Below, one piece after another: positions 32,722 through 41,039 of a DNA stretch of 64,000 bases. Under the pieces are notes generated by a model. The model had not been told where the DNA came from. It searched no databases and saw nothing but the letters and a program-made list of their open reading frames with translations. The translations under genes were made by a program, and so were the position numbers. Numbering within the stretch: the first letter of the stretch is position 1; each line of letters starts with the position of its first letter. The DNA lies in assembly GCF_049808615.1 (NCBI RefSeq), contig NZ_JBNCAN010000024.1:1-64000 (forward strand), given 5' to 3'. This DNA is from Modicisalibacter sp049808615 (GTDB lineage: Bacteria > Pseudomonadota > Gammaproteobacteria > Pseudomonadales > Halomonadaceae).

Positions 32722-33984
32722 TCACCCAGCCAGCCATCTAGCGATGAATGTGCCCTCGGGATCGTACTGGGCGGTCTGTTTGGCCAGGTCGAAGCGGCGC
32801 AGACCGCGTGGATCGGCACCGACGCCGCCCAGGTACTGCCAGTTGCCCCAGTTCGAGGCCACATCGTAGTCCACCAGTTGCTTCTCGAAGTAGGCCGCTC
32901 CCCAGCGCCAGTCCTGGTTCAATTCATTGATCAAGGCACTGGCCACCAGCTGGCGACCGCGATTGGTCATGTAGCCCGTCGCGTTGAGTTCGTGCATGCA
33001 GGCATCGACGATCGGTAAATCCGTCTCGCCTCGGCACCAGGAGGCGAAACGCTCACGATCGTGATCCGGGGCAGGGGGCTCGGCTTTAAGCCCACGCAAG
33101 GCAAACAACCGGACACCGTGAGCATGGGCATACCACTGATAGAACTCTCGCCACAGCAGTTCGAAGTAGATCCAGTACGTAGACTCATTGGACTCGACCT
33201 CCTGCTCGAAGCGCCTTAAATGTGCGATTACCTCGCGAACGGATAGCGACCCATTGGCCAGCCAGGCAGAGAACTTGGACGAGTTTTTCCAACCCTCCAG
33301 CGCATTGCGTGTCTCTTTATAACGTGAGGCCGCAGGCCCGCTGAAGTAAGCCCCGAGATGCGTACGAGCGGCACGTTCACCGCCTTGGAAAAGTGAGTCG
33401 GGATCGTCTATCGCGCCGGGCAAGTCTGGCTGTGAAAGCCCCGACATATCGATCGGCGGAGGCAGGGCTTTCGGCGTCGCCAATGGGGCCTTGATGGCCA
33501 AGGGCTCGACGCGCTTGCGAAACTGCGTGAAGGTGCCGGGGAGTTCCGCCAGCGCGAAGGGCAGGTCGTCTTGAGCGAAGAGCGTGTGCGTGACCCGCTC
33601 CGCGAATTCGACATCAGGCCAACGACGTTGCAAAACCGCCCAGTCATCGTTCAGATACCAGTCAGCACTTTGGCTACGAACCACCATGTTCACATCGTCG
33701 TGGGCAATCAGTTCGTCTAGCGCTTGTCGAGGGGATTGAAAACGCAGGATTAGCCGCTGGCCATGTGCGGCAAGGGTTTGTTCCAGGTCGCGCAAGGTCT
33801 CTTTCAAGAAGCGCCAGCGATGACGACCCAGGCGCACGCAGCCGAACTCGCCGGCCTCGAACCAGGCCGGATCGATGCAGTAAACGCACAGCAGTCGATC
33901 GCAGCGCCGCGCGGCTTCCTGAAGCGCCGCGTTATCGTGAAGACGCAAATCTTGAGTGAACCAGTAAAGACCGGTGGTGATCAT
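32722..33984 (-). CDS. DASH-type cryptochrome/photolyase
   Basis: A 420-residue FAD protein. The N-terminal alpha/beta photolyase domain starts GLYWFTQDLRLHDNAALQEA. The DASH-type signature ELPGTFTQFRKRVEPL lies near residue 150. The FAD-binding helical domain has TYWIYFELLWREFYQWYAHA, VDACMHELNATGYMTNRGRQ and NQDWRWGAAYFEKQLVDYDV followed by ASNWGNWQYLGGVG. It repairs cyclobutane pyrimidine dimers in single-stranded DNA or senses blue light. It runs with the InaA-type kinase gene upstream and DUF2256 downstream. Confidence 0.92.
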   Translation of the reverse strand: MITTGLYWFTQDLRLHDNAALQEAARRCDRLLCVYCIDPAWFEAGEFGCVRLGRHRWRFLKETLRDLEQTLAAHGQRLILRFQSPRQALDELIAHDDVNMVVRSQSADWYLNDDWAVLQRRWPDVEFAERVTHTLFAQDDLPFALAELPGTFTQFRKRVEPLAIKAPLATPKALPPPIDMSGLSQPDLPGAIDDPDSLFQGGERAARTHLGAYFSGPAASRYKETRNALEGWKNSSKFSAWLANGSLSVREVIAHLRRFEQEVESNESTYWIYFELLWREFYQWYAHAHGVRLFALRGLKAEPPAPDHDRERFASWCRGETDLPIVDACMHELNATGYMTNRGRQLVASALINELNQDWRWGAAYFEKQLVDYDVASNWGNWQYLGGVGADPRGLRRFDLAKQTAQYDPEGTFIARWLAG

Positions 33985-34023
33985 GGCAAACCATGTGCCT
34001 TGTCGTAATGGCCAGACGCCTAT

Positions 34024-34863
34024 TCAACGGCGACTGGCACGCTTATCCAGACGCTCGAGCCAGCGATCCACCTGAGCGTCGCTTGGCGAGCAGTCACAGT
34101 AGGCGGCCAGGAACGCTCGCCAATCCGATTCTCGCCACTGCGTCAGGCGGCGCCATAGCACTGAAAGATCGCGCAGGCGCTCATGGCGCTCCAATATGAA
34201 ACGCCGTGTCTTCTCCAGGTCGATGATAACGGCGTTCATGGGGTTCGACGGCGCATTGGAAGGATCGTTCAGAAACAGATGCTTGGGAAACAGACAGCCG
34301 TGCATCATGCCATTGGCATGAATCCGGCGAGTGAGCTGTGCGCTCGCCATGATGATCTGACTGCGCAGATTGTCATCCAGCGTTTCCCACCTTGTATGCC
34401 AATGGTCGAGGTCCGTGCGATTTTCAAGTGCTGCCGTTACCAGGATGGCACGCCATCCTGATGCGGGGCTTGATTGGTGGGATATTGTATTCTTGCGCTC
34501 GCCATACCAGACGGCCTTCACGGTGGGAATGCCAAGAGCATGGTAATGGCGGATGGCACGCCATTCGCGAGAAAATGTCGGCTCACCCAGCGGGCGTTGC
34601 AGGCTGCGCGCCAAGTGATTGGTCTGGCGTTTGAGGAAGAAACGCCTCGTATTGCCGTCTTCCCCCTCGAGCTCCAACAGCGACACCGTCGAGACACCGC
34701 CGCGCTCATGATTGGGCACATCCACGTCCCGGGCGCTGGCATTCCAGAGGGTTTCAAAGTCGCTCAGGCCATGACGCTTGAACAGCGCTTCAATGCTTGG
34801 GTCGCAATAATCAGCGTGGCCGCGCGGTAATCGCGATTGGAAAGAGAGGGTGTTTGAGGTCAT
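34024..34863 (-). CDS. InaA-type lipopolysaccharide kinase-family protein
   Basis: A 279-residue kinase-fold protein. Visible parts are RRFFLKRQTNHLARSLQRPL with the ATP-site Lys, REWRAIRHYHALGIPTVKAV with the helix-C Glu, and IHANGMMHGCLFPKHLFLND, the catalytic loop with His and Asn. AVIIDLEKTRR is the metal-binding D-L-E in place of D-F-G. InaA relatives are linked to LPS sugar phosphorylation and acid or salicylate stress; the substrate is not known. The stop lies 39 bases before the cryptochrome start. The 235-base gap upstream holds only a strong AGGAGG before an eight-codon frame (34944-34970), possibly fortuitous. Confidence 0.8.
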   Translation of the reverse strand: MTSNTLSFQSRLPRGHADYCDPSIEALFKRHGLSDFETLWNASARDVDVPNHERGGVSTVSLLELEGEDGNTRRFFLKRQTNHLARSLQRPLGEPTFSREWRAIRHYHALGIPTVKAVWYGERKNTISHQSSPASGWRAILVTAALENRTDLDHWHTRWETLDDNLRSQIIMASAQLTRRIHANGMMHGCLFPKHLFLNDPSNAPSNPMNAVIIDLEKTRRFILERHERLRDLSVLWRRLTQWRESDWRAFLAAYCDCSPSDAQVDRWLERLDKRASRR

Positions 34864-35098
34864 TTCTTTGAAGTCTATTCAGTCGTTACCGCCCTATCCG
34901 TCATTCCCGAAAGACGAATAAGGGACTATTTGCAGGAGGCATTATGTCTCTGCAGAAAGAAAGTAGCTAATCCTGAGGATGCAAAGCAAGTAATCCGTCG
35001 CCAATCGGGATTGCCATTCGACATCAGCAGCCACGAAAACCGACGGATTGACCCTGATCGAGGTCAGTATTCACTTTGTGTCGCCTTTGGTGCTCACT

Positions 35099-37204
35099 TC
35101 AGGGCCTCTGCGAGGCGAAATGACGCCTGGTTTCCTGCTTGAGTTTGCCGCTTGCGTCCTGTCGTGCCAGAAACGTCAGGACATCGTTCTGCGCTAGCGG
35201 CTTGCTGAAGAAATACCCCTGCATTGTCCGACAGCCAAGAGCATGAAGAATATCGACCTGCTTCTCGGTTTCAATGCCTTCGACCACACAGCCGATTTCC
35301 AGATTGCGGCACAGATCGAGGATCGTGCGTACGATGTTCTTGCTCGTATTGCGTGTCTCGATGTCGGTGACGAAACTGCGATCGATCTTGATGGTATCGA
35401 GGGGCAGACGATGCACGTAGCCGAGGCTCGAATAGCCGGTGCCGAAATCGTCGAGAGACACCTTTGCGCCCAGCGCCCGCAGCCGATCGATCGCCTCGTG
35501 CGCTTGATCGAAATCCCCCATCAAGGCGGACTCGGTCACCTCGAAGCTGATGCGACCGGGGGCGACCTCACTCGCGGCAACGATCTCGATGATCCGTGAA
35601 ATGCACTCCTCCGATAGGATGTCGCGCACGGACAGATTGAAGGAAACGTAGACGTCCTCGGGCCATGTCGTGGCGGCGGCGAGAGCCTTGCGAAGCAGTA
35701 CCTGAGTGAGCTGGTTGATCAACTCGGAGCGCTCCGCGATGGCGATGAAGACGTCGGGCGCGATGCTGCCCAGCTCCTCGTGATGCCAGCGCGCGAGGGC
35801 CTCGAAGCCGACCGTCGTTTGCTTGTGCACGTCGAACAGTGGCTGAAAATTCAACGTCATTGCCGCGTCGAGCTCTGCGCTACGCAGCGCCTGCTCGATC
35901 GCGCTCCTGGTACGAATCTCGGTCTCGTGGGATTTCGAGAAGATCGTCGGCTTTCCGCGCCGGGTCTCTTTGGCATAGTTGAGTGCGTAGTCAGCCCGTT
36001 CGTACAGCATCTCGTAGGTCGTGCCGGCGTCAGGGTACAGGGCGAAGCCCACGGAACCGGAAATATTGGCCACAACCCCAGGCATGCGAAAGGGTGCCTG
36101 TAACATCCGGCAGATACGCTCACCGAAGGCGATGATATCGGCCGATTCATGACCATCGGTCATCAGCACCCCGAATTCGTCGCCCCCCAATCTGGCGATC
36201 ACGATTGTTTCGCTGGAAAGCGCATCGAGTCGCTTGCCGGCCTGGGTGAGTACGTGATCGCCGACCGCATGCCCGTAGAGATCGTTGACCGCCTTGAAGC
36301 CGTCCAGGTCGATGATCCCTACCGCGAAGGCCTTGTGCTCGCGCTTGGCGCTCTGCAAGAGTTGGTCGAGTTGCTGAAAGAAAAATCGACGATTAGGCAG
36401 GTCGGTGAGGCTGTCGATATTGGCGAGACGGTAGTTCTCGTCGTCGAGGCGCGTGGTTTCGATTTGGCTGTTGATCATTCTCTCGAAATCCGTCGACACG
36501 ACGACCAGGATGTAGACCATGGGCGCGGATACCAGAAGCAGGCTAGCCCCGATAGCCGCGAAGGCCGCTCCCTGAGTCAGCATCAGAAATAGCGAGAAAG
36601 GGATGGCGATCAGCACCATCAAGGACAGGGCGGCGGCCCTGAGATGCATCAGGCAGATGATGCTGCCGATGATGGTGATCGCGGCAATGAATACCGCATG
36701 ACTCTTGCTGTAGGTATCGCCATAACCATAAAGGGCAATCGCCCAGGTTAGGTACAGCACCCCCAACAGACTGCCGAGAACGACCACGCCATAGAGTCGT
36801 CTAATCGCGGCTTTATCGCTTACTGGGCGATGCTTTGACCTGAGCCAATGGATAACCCGCAGTAGACACAGCCCCACCAGGAATGCCGGCACCATTACCG
36901 TGAGACTAGCGGGTGCCTTACCGTAGTAGATAAAGGCCAGGATGAGCGCATTGACGCTGACAATGAAATACAGCAGCGGCACTTGTTTTGAAAATGCCTT
37001 GAGTTGAGCGTGCAGCAGTCCTGGATTGCGTGTATTGACAATAAATGGCTGAAGCAAGAGCGTCGCCAGGCTGTGTACGCTCCTGCGACCAGAAGGTTTC
37101 TTGCCAACAGTCGCATTCTGCATCGGGGCGGCTTTATTGCCCGCGTGGGCGTTTTCCACCGGCTGACAATGTGCGTCGGGCGTTGATAAAAAGGAATGAC
37201 GCAT
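35099..37204 (-). CDS. Membrane-bound GGDEF-EAL cyclic-di-GMP protein
   Basis: A 701-residue protein. An N-terminal membrane region of about six hydrophobic segments (LLYFIVSVNALILAFIYYG onwards, residues about 70-240) acts as sensor. The GGDEF domain (about 260-420) has the intact motif ARLGGDEFGVLM and the IDLDGFKAVND metal site. The EAL domain (about 440-680) has GFEALARWHHEE, SFNLSVRDIL, FEVTESALMG, SLDDFGTGYSSLGYV and LDTIKIDRSFV, so both synthesis and breakdown of c-di-GMP look possible. ATG 37204 has GGAGCG upstream. Such proteins often control exopolysaccharide production, but no link to the locus here is shown. Confidence 0.92.
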   Translation of the reverse strand: MRHSFLSTPDAHCQPVENAHAGNKAAPMQNATVGKKPSGRRSVHSLATLLLQPFIVNTRNPGLLHAQLKAFSKQVPLLYFIVSVNALILAFIYYGKAPASLTVMVPAFLVGLCLLRVIHWLRSKHRPVSDKAAIRRLYGVVVLGSLLGVLYLTWAIALYGYGDTYSKSHAVFIAAITIIGSIICLMHLRAAALSLMVLIAIPFSLFLMLTQGAAFAAIGASLLLVSAPMVYILVVVSTDFERMINSQIETTRLDDENYRLANIDSLTDLPNRRFFFQQLDQLLQSAKREHKAFAVGIIDLDGFKAVNDLYGHAVGDHVLTQAGKRLDALSSETIVIARLGGDEFGVLMTDGHESADIIAFGERICRMLQAPFRMPGVVANISGSVGFALYPDAGTTYEMLYERADYALNYAKETRRGKPTIFSKSHETEIRTRSAIEQALRSAELDAAMTLNFQPLFDVHKQTTVGFEALARWHHEELGSIAPDVFIAIAERSELINQLTQVLLRKALAAATTWPEDVYVSFNLSVRDILSEECISRIIEIVAASEVAPGRISFEVTESALMGDFDQAHEAIDRLRALGAKVSLDDFGTGYSSLGYVHRLPLDTIKIDRSFVTDIETRNTSKNIVRTILDLCRNLEIGCVVEGIETEKQVDILHALGCRTMQGYFFSKPLAQNDVLTFLARQDASGKLKQETRRHFASQRP

Positions 37205-37530
37205 ACCGCGCTCCAAGGCTTTCTATCCCAGATGAATTTGTTCTTGAATCAGAGTATCGGCCGCCACCTGCATAACCTTAAATAATTGCAGATTGAATGT
37301 TGGTATAATTGACAACAAACTAGATCGTTGGCGCAAATGCCAACATGAAAGCCGAATTGCTACTCCGTGAGCGTCACCAGATTGCATCAAGAGCCTTTGC
37401 GGAGTTACGCATTTGTTGGGTGCCTGAGCCGGTGCGAGGCTCAGTGTATGAATGTAAACACCCTCTGAGTTAAGGGCGGGTTTGGAAAGCCGGATATCGT
37501 GCATGACGGCATCAACGGCCTGTGAGGCGT

Positions 37531-37651
37531 GGATCGATGGTGATCGCCAACGTCTCCGCGCCAATACCATCGACTCGAACAACTCGTGCGCTGGATTGAT
37601 CAGGTAGAGGGTGTCGCACACAGCGATGGTGCTGGGGAGTGCCAGCGCCAT
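37531..37651 (-). pseudogene. RES-domain toxin, C-terminal remnant
   Basis: The frame after the Xre antitoxin reads MALALPSTIAVCDTLYLINP, then AHELFESMVLARRRWRSPSI. This fits the end of RES NAD-degrading toxins, where a conserved stretch of the form L-A-x-P-S ... x-N-x-L-I-N-P-x-H-x-x-F lies in the last 40 residues. The first hundred or so residues, with the catalytic Arg, Glu and Ser, are absent. The antitoxin's TGA overlaps this fragment directly. The remaining frame down to 37223 looks random. A deletion has beheaded the toxin. Confidence 0.55.
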
Positions 37652-38049
37652 CAGGTCACTACGCCATGACGCAGGCGTCCGATCACATCAAGCACCTGCT
37701 GGGTGCCGGCCATGGTTTGCAGCAAATCGACAGGGCGTTGAAATCCCAGGGCCTTGATCTGTGTGGTTAGCCATCGATGAGTGGCTTGGCGATCGCCTTG
37801 CCAGAGCGACAGTGCGGCCTCGTAGATCTCGGCGAAGCGGTAGAGGCGATCGCTTTCCGCTTGTGTGAATCGATCCGCTTGTTCACGGCGTTGCAGGGTG
37901 CTCCTCGGCATGCCAAGAATGCGCCTTAGATCGTGCTGCGTGAATCCGGTGACCCCGGCCAGACGCTCCAGAGCGGTGAAGGGACAACCCGTTTTCAGGG
38001 CTTGATGCAAGGCCCTTCCACCGCTGGGAATCTTCAAGCGATCCCACAA
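37651..38049 (-). CDS. Xre/MbcA/ParS-type antitoxin, now orphaned
   Basis: About 132 residues. The N-terminal part LKIPSGGRALHQALKTGCPF carries on into a helix-turn-helix (LAGVTGFTQHDLRRILGMPR, STLQRREQ). The C-terminal toxin-binding domain (DUF2384) has ESDRLYRFAEIYEAALSLWQ and LLQTMAGTQQVLDVIGRLRH. This family normally precedes a RES toxin gene, of which only a fragment remains. No ATG begins the frame; TTG 38049 is the best start, so the N-terminus may also be shortened. It may still bind its old operator. Confidence 0.75.
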   Translation of the reverse strand: MWDRLKIPSGGRALHQALKTGCPFTALERLAGVTGFTQHDLRRILGMPRSTLQRREQADRFTQAESDRLYRFAEIYEAALSLWQGDRQATHRWLTTQIKALGFQRPVDLLQTMAGTQQVLDVIGRLRHGVVT

Positions 38050-38131
38050 TGAATCATCGGACTGATGGGTCGGCCGATATCATCGCCTTCGGGGAGCGTT
38101 CTATCGATATCTCCTCGTTGATATCGCTGCC

Positions 38132-39139
38132 TCAACAAAGTCGTGATGTGACCGATTCGCGAATCACCAGCCGGGGCGCCAGCGACAGGCTGGGGTCTAA
38201 AGGGCGGTCGTGTTCCAGACGTTCGATGAGCTGGGCAGTCGCCGTGGCGCCGAGTTCGTAGATGGGCTGGTGGATGGTGGTCAGGGCCGGGCTCAGGTAG
38301 CGGGCAAGCTCGATGTCGTCGTAGCCGACCACCGAAAGATCCTCGGGCACGCGTAGGGCGCATTCATGCGCGGCCCGCATGGCACCGATGGCGACCAGGT
38401 CGTTGAAGGCGAAGATCGCCTGAGGGTAGGGACGATGTTCGAGTAACCGCTGCATAGCCCTGAAACCGCCATCCGCCAGCAGGTTGGTGGTGACGATGCG
38501 TTCCACTGGCATGCCGATCCCGGCGGCTTGCAGTGCCTCGAGGGCGCCGGCCAGGCGCTCCCGGGAGCGTGGGTGATCCTCGGGGCCGGTCAACAAGGCG
38601 ATATCCTCGAACCCCTGAGCCAGCAGATGATCGATGGCCAGCTTGGCACCCAGGCGTGAATCGTCGTTGACCACTGCGATATCCTGGTCCGCGGAGGGGG
38701 CGGCATCCATCAGGATAGTGGGTAAGCGTTGCTGTTTCAGCGCCTCGACAAAGGCCGGAGCGTTGCGGGAGGTCATCACGATCAGGCCATCGATACGCCG
38801 GTCGAGCAGTGTCTGGAGATACGTCAGTTGCTTTTCCTCGACGTCGTCGGCGTTGCACAGCACCAGGCTGTAGCCGTTGGCGAAGCAGTGATCCTCGACG
38901 CCACGGATGACCGCCGAGAAGAACGGATTGTGGGCGGTGGTCACGATCATGCCGATGGTATGGCTGCGGTTGGACTTCAGCGTGCGGGCCACGCTGTCGG
39001 GACGATAGCCAAGCTCCGAGATGGCGCGTTGCACCCGCTCAAGGGTTTCGGGGGCAACGCGCCGCGTATCGTTGACCACATGCGACACGGTGGTGATCGA
39101 GACGCCGGCCTGACGGGCGACGTCCTTGAGACGAATCAT
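38132..39139 (-). CDS. rbsR: LacI-family regulator of ribose uptake
   Basis: A 335-residue repressor. The N-terminal helix-turn-helix and hinge is MIRLKDVARQAGVSITTVSH followed by VVNDTRRVAPETLERVQRAI. The periplasmic-binding-like effector domain includes IGMIVTTAHNPFFSAVIRGV and AIFAFNDLVAIGAMRAAHEC, and ends with PRLVIRESV. Placed 12 bases after rbsB on the same strand, it should control the operon, binding the palindrome upstream of rbsA and responding to ribose. The sugar is inferred from the transporter's likeness to Rbs proteins. Confidence 0.88.
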   Translation of the reverse strand: MIRLKDVARQAGVSITTVSHVVNDTRRVAPETLERVQRAISELGYRPDSVARTLKSNRSHTIGMIVTTAHNPFFSAVIRGVEDHCFANGYSLVLCNADDVEEKQLTYLQTLLDRRIDGLIVMTSRNAPAFVEALKQQRLPTILMDAAPSADQDIAVVNDDSRLGAKLAIDHLLAQGFEDIALLTGPEDHPRSRERLAGALEALQAAGIGMPVERIVTTNLLADGGFRAMQRLLEHRPYPQAIFAFNDLVAIGAMRAAHECALRVPEDLSVVGYDDIELARYLSPALTTIHQPIYELGATATAQLIERLEHDRPLDPSLSLAPRLVIRESVTSRLC

Positions 39140-39151
39140 GACCGTGCGTAT

Positions 39152-40039
39152 TTACTCTGCCGTGATCAGCTTGAGCGGTACGGGAATATTGTCCTCCACG
39201 CTCTCGCCCTTGAGCAGCTTGTCGGCGGTGCTCACGCCCAGCTCGCCGATGCGTGCCGGCTGCTGCGCCACCGTGGCCGCCATCTTGCCGTCCTCGACCG
39301 CCTGGATGCCGGCATCGGTGCCATCAAAGCCCACCAGCAGTATGTCCTCCTTGCCGCTGGCGGTCAGGGCGCGCTGAGCGCCCAGGGCCATCTCGTCGTT
39401 CTGGGCGAAGACGGCATCGATCTCGGGATGGGCCTGCAGTAGATTCTCCATCACGTTCAGGCCTTCGGTGCGATTGAAGTTGGCGGGTTGTGACGCCACC
39501 AGTTCGACGCCTTCGGCGTTGTCGATCGCGGTGGTGAAGCCTTCGCCGCGATCTCGAGTCGCCGAGGCCCCGGGCACGCCCTCGAGTTGCACCACCTTAC
39601 CCTCGCCGCCGAGTTGTTCGACGACGTATTCACCCGCCAGCTTGCCGCCGGCGACGTTGTCCGAGGCGATATGCGAGGCGACGTCGCCGCTGCTGGCGCT
39701 GCGGTCCAGGGTAATGACCGGCACGTTGCGCGCGTTGGCGGTACGCACCCCGGAGGCCGCCGCATCGGAATCGGTGGGGTTCATCATCAACAGGTCGACA
39801 TCCCGGGACAGGGCGTCCTCGATGTTGGAGAGTTCTCGGGCGGCGTCGTTGCCGGAGTCCAGCACGATCAGCTCGTGACCGAGCTCCTCGGCCTTTTTCT
39901 GGGCGCCTTCCTGCAGCGTCACGAAGAAGGGGTTATTCAGCGTCGAGATGACCAGGGCGATCTTGTCGGCCATCGCGGTACCGGTCGTGCCGATGCCGAG
40001 TCCGGCGGCGACGGCGGAGGCGAGCAGTAGTTTCTTCAT
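39152..40039 (-). CDS. rbsB: Ribose-type ABC transporter substrate-binding protein
   Basis: A 295-residue periplasmic protein with a signal peptide (MKKLLLASAVAAGLGIGTTG, cleaved after TAMA). The mature part begins DKIALVISTLNNPFFVTLQE, the type I sugar-binding pattern of RbsB. VITLDRSASSGDVASHIASD, ATRDRGEGFTTAI and VFAQNDEMALGAQRAL contain residues that contact ribose in E. coli RbsB (Asp-Arg, Arg, Asn-Asp-Glu). It delivers sugar to RbsC. It is followed by rbsR. Confidence 0.92.
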   Translation of the reverse strand: MKKLLLASAVAAGLGIGTTGTAMADKIALVISTLNNPFFVTLQEGAQKKAEELGHELIVLDSGNDAARELSNIEDALSRDVDLLMMNPTDSDAAASGVRTANARNVPVITLDRSASSGDVASHIASDNVAGGKLAGEYVVEQLGGEGKVVQLEGVPGASATRDRGEGFTTAIDNAEGVELVASQPANFNRTEGLNVMENLLQAHPEIDAVFAQNDEMALGAQRALTASGKEDILLVGFDGTDAGIQAVEDGKMAATVAQQPARIGELGVSTADKLLKGESVEDNIPVPLKLITAE

Positions 40040-40076
40040 GATGAAGCTCCTTGGGTCTTGTTGTGCATCGTCTTTC

Positions 40077-41039
40077 TCACGATGATGCTTTGGTACGGCT
40101 GTCGATCAGTACGGCCAGCAGAATGACCGCCCCCTTGGCGATCATCTGGTAGTAGGACGACACGCCCATGATGTTCAGCGCATTGTTGAGCACCCCGATG
40201 ACCAGCGCGCCGATCAGGGTGCCGAAGATGCGCCCGCGACCGCCCATCAGGCTGGTGCCACCGATGACCACCGCGGCGATGGCGTCCAGTTCGTAGCCGG
40301 TGCCGGCGGTGGGTTGGGCCGAGCCAAGACGAGCGGTCAACACCACCCCGGCCAGCGCCGCGCAGGCGCCGGAAATAGCGTAGACGCTGATCTTGATGCG
40401 GTTGACGTTGATGCCCGACAACCGTGCGACCTTCTCGCCGCCGCCCACCGCATAGACGTGGCGGCCGAAGCGGGTGTGATGAAGAACACCCCAGCACAGC
40501 ACGAAGACGAAGAACATCAGATAGATGGGAATCGGCACGCCGAGCCAGTAGCCGCCACCGAGCTGCCAGAAGGTGTCCGCGGCCTCGCTGGCCCCGATGG
40601 CGATCGGCCGGCCGTCGGTGAACACCAGGGCGGCGCCACGCAGGATGGTCATGGCGACCAGGGTGACGATGAAGGCCTGCACGCGGCCATAGGCGACGAA
40701 CAGTCCGGAGATTGCGCCCAGGGCGGCGCCGGCGGCCACGGTGCCGGGTACGCTCAGCCAGGGGGCGAGACCGGAGGCGGTCATCGCGGCGGCGAAGGCG
40801 CCGGTCAAGGCCAGCACGGCGCCCACCGACAGATCGATCCCCGCGGTGAGAATGACGAAGGTCACGCCCATGGCGATGATGGCGTTGATACTGGTCTGAC
40901 GCAGCACGTTGAGCATGTTGTCCAGCGTCAGGAAGTTATCGCTCATGCCGGCGCTGACCGCCACCAGCAAGGCCAACGCCAGGAACGCCTTGTTGTCGAT
41001 CAGCAAGCGGGTGACATTGTGGGTCGCGAGGGCACTCAT
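40077..41039 (-). CDS. rbsC: Ribose-type ABC transporter permease
   Basis: A 320-residue inner-membrane protein with about nine to ten hydrophobic segments. It starts LATHNVTRLLIDNKAFLALA. Family motifs are FVILTAGIDLSVGAVLALTG and GRHVYAVGGGEKVARLSGIN, the cytoplasmic loop that touches the ATPase. ATG 41039 overlaps the rbsA stop; the open frame extends upstream only as an artefact. Confidence 0.93.
   Translation of the reverse strand: MSALATHNVTRLLIDNKAFLALALLVAVSAGMSDNFLTLDNMLNVLRQTSINAIIAMGVTFVILTAGIDLSVGAVLALTGAFAAAMTASGLAPWLSVPGTVAAGAALGAISGLFVAYGRVQAFIVTLVAMTILRGAALVFTDGRPIAIGASEAADTFWQLGGGYWLGVPIPIYLMFFVFVLCWGVLHHTRFGRHVYAVGGGEKVARLSGINVNRIKISVYAISGACAALAGVVLTARLGSAQPTAGTGYELDAIAAVVIGGTSLMGGRGRIFGTLIGALVIGVLNNALNIMGVSSYYQMIAKGAVILLAVLIDSRTKASS

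Noticed and set aside
34930..35142. A 70-codon frame downstream of the strong AGGAGG at 34.93 kb
   Set aside because: The AGGAGG matches a different ATG (34944) that gives only eight codons. The longer frame has no recognisable pattern and runs into the opposite GGDEF-EAL gene.
37223..37530. Rest of the open frame after the RES remnant
   Set aside because: Beyond about residue 40 the sequence has no RES likeness and looks like chance translation of intergenic DNA.
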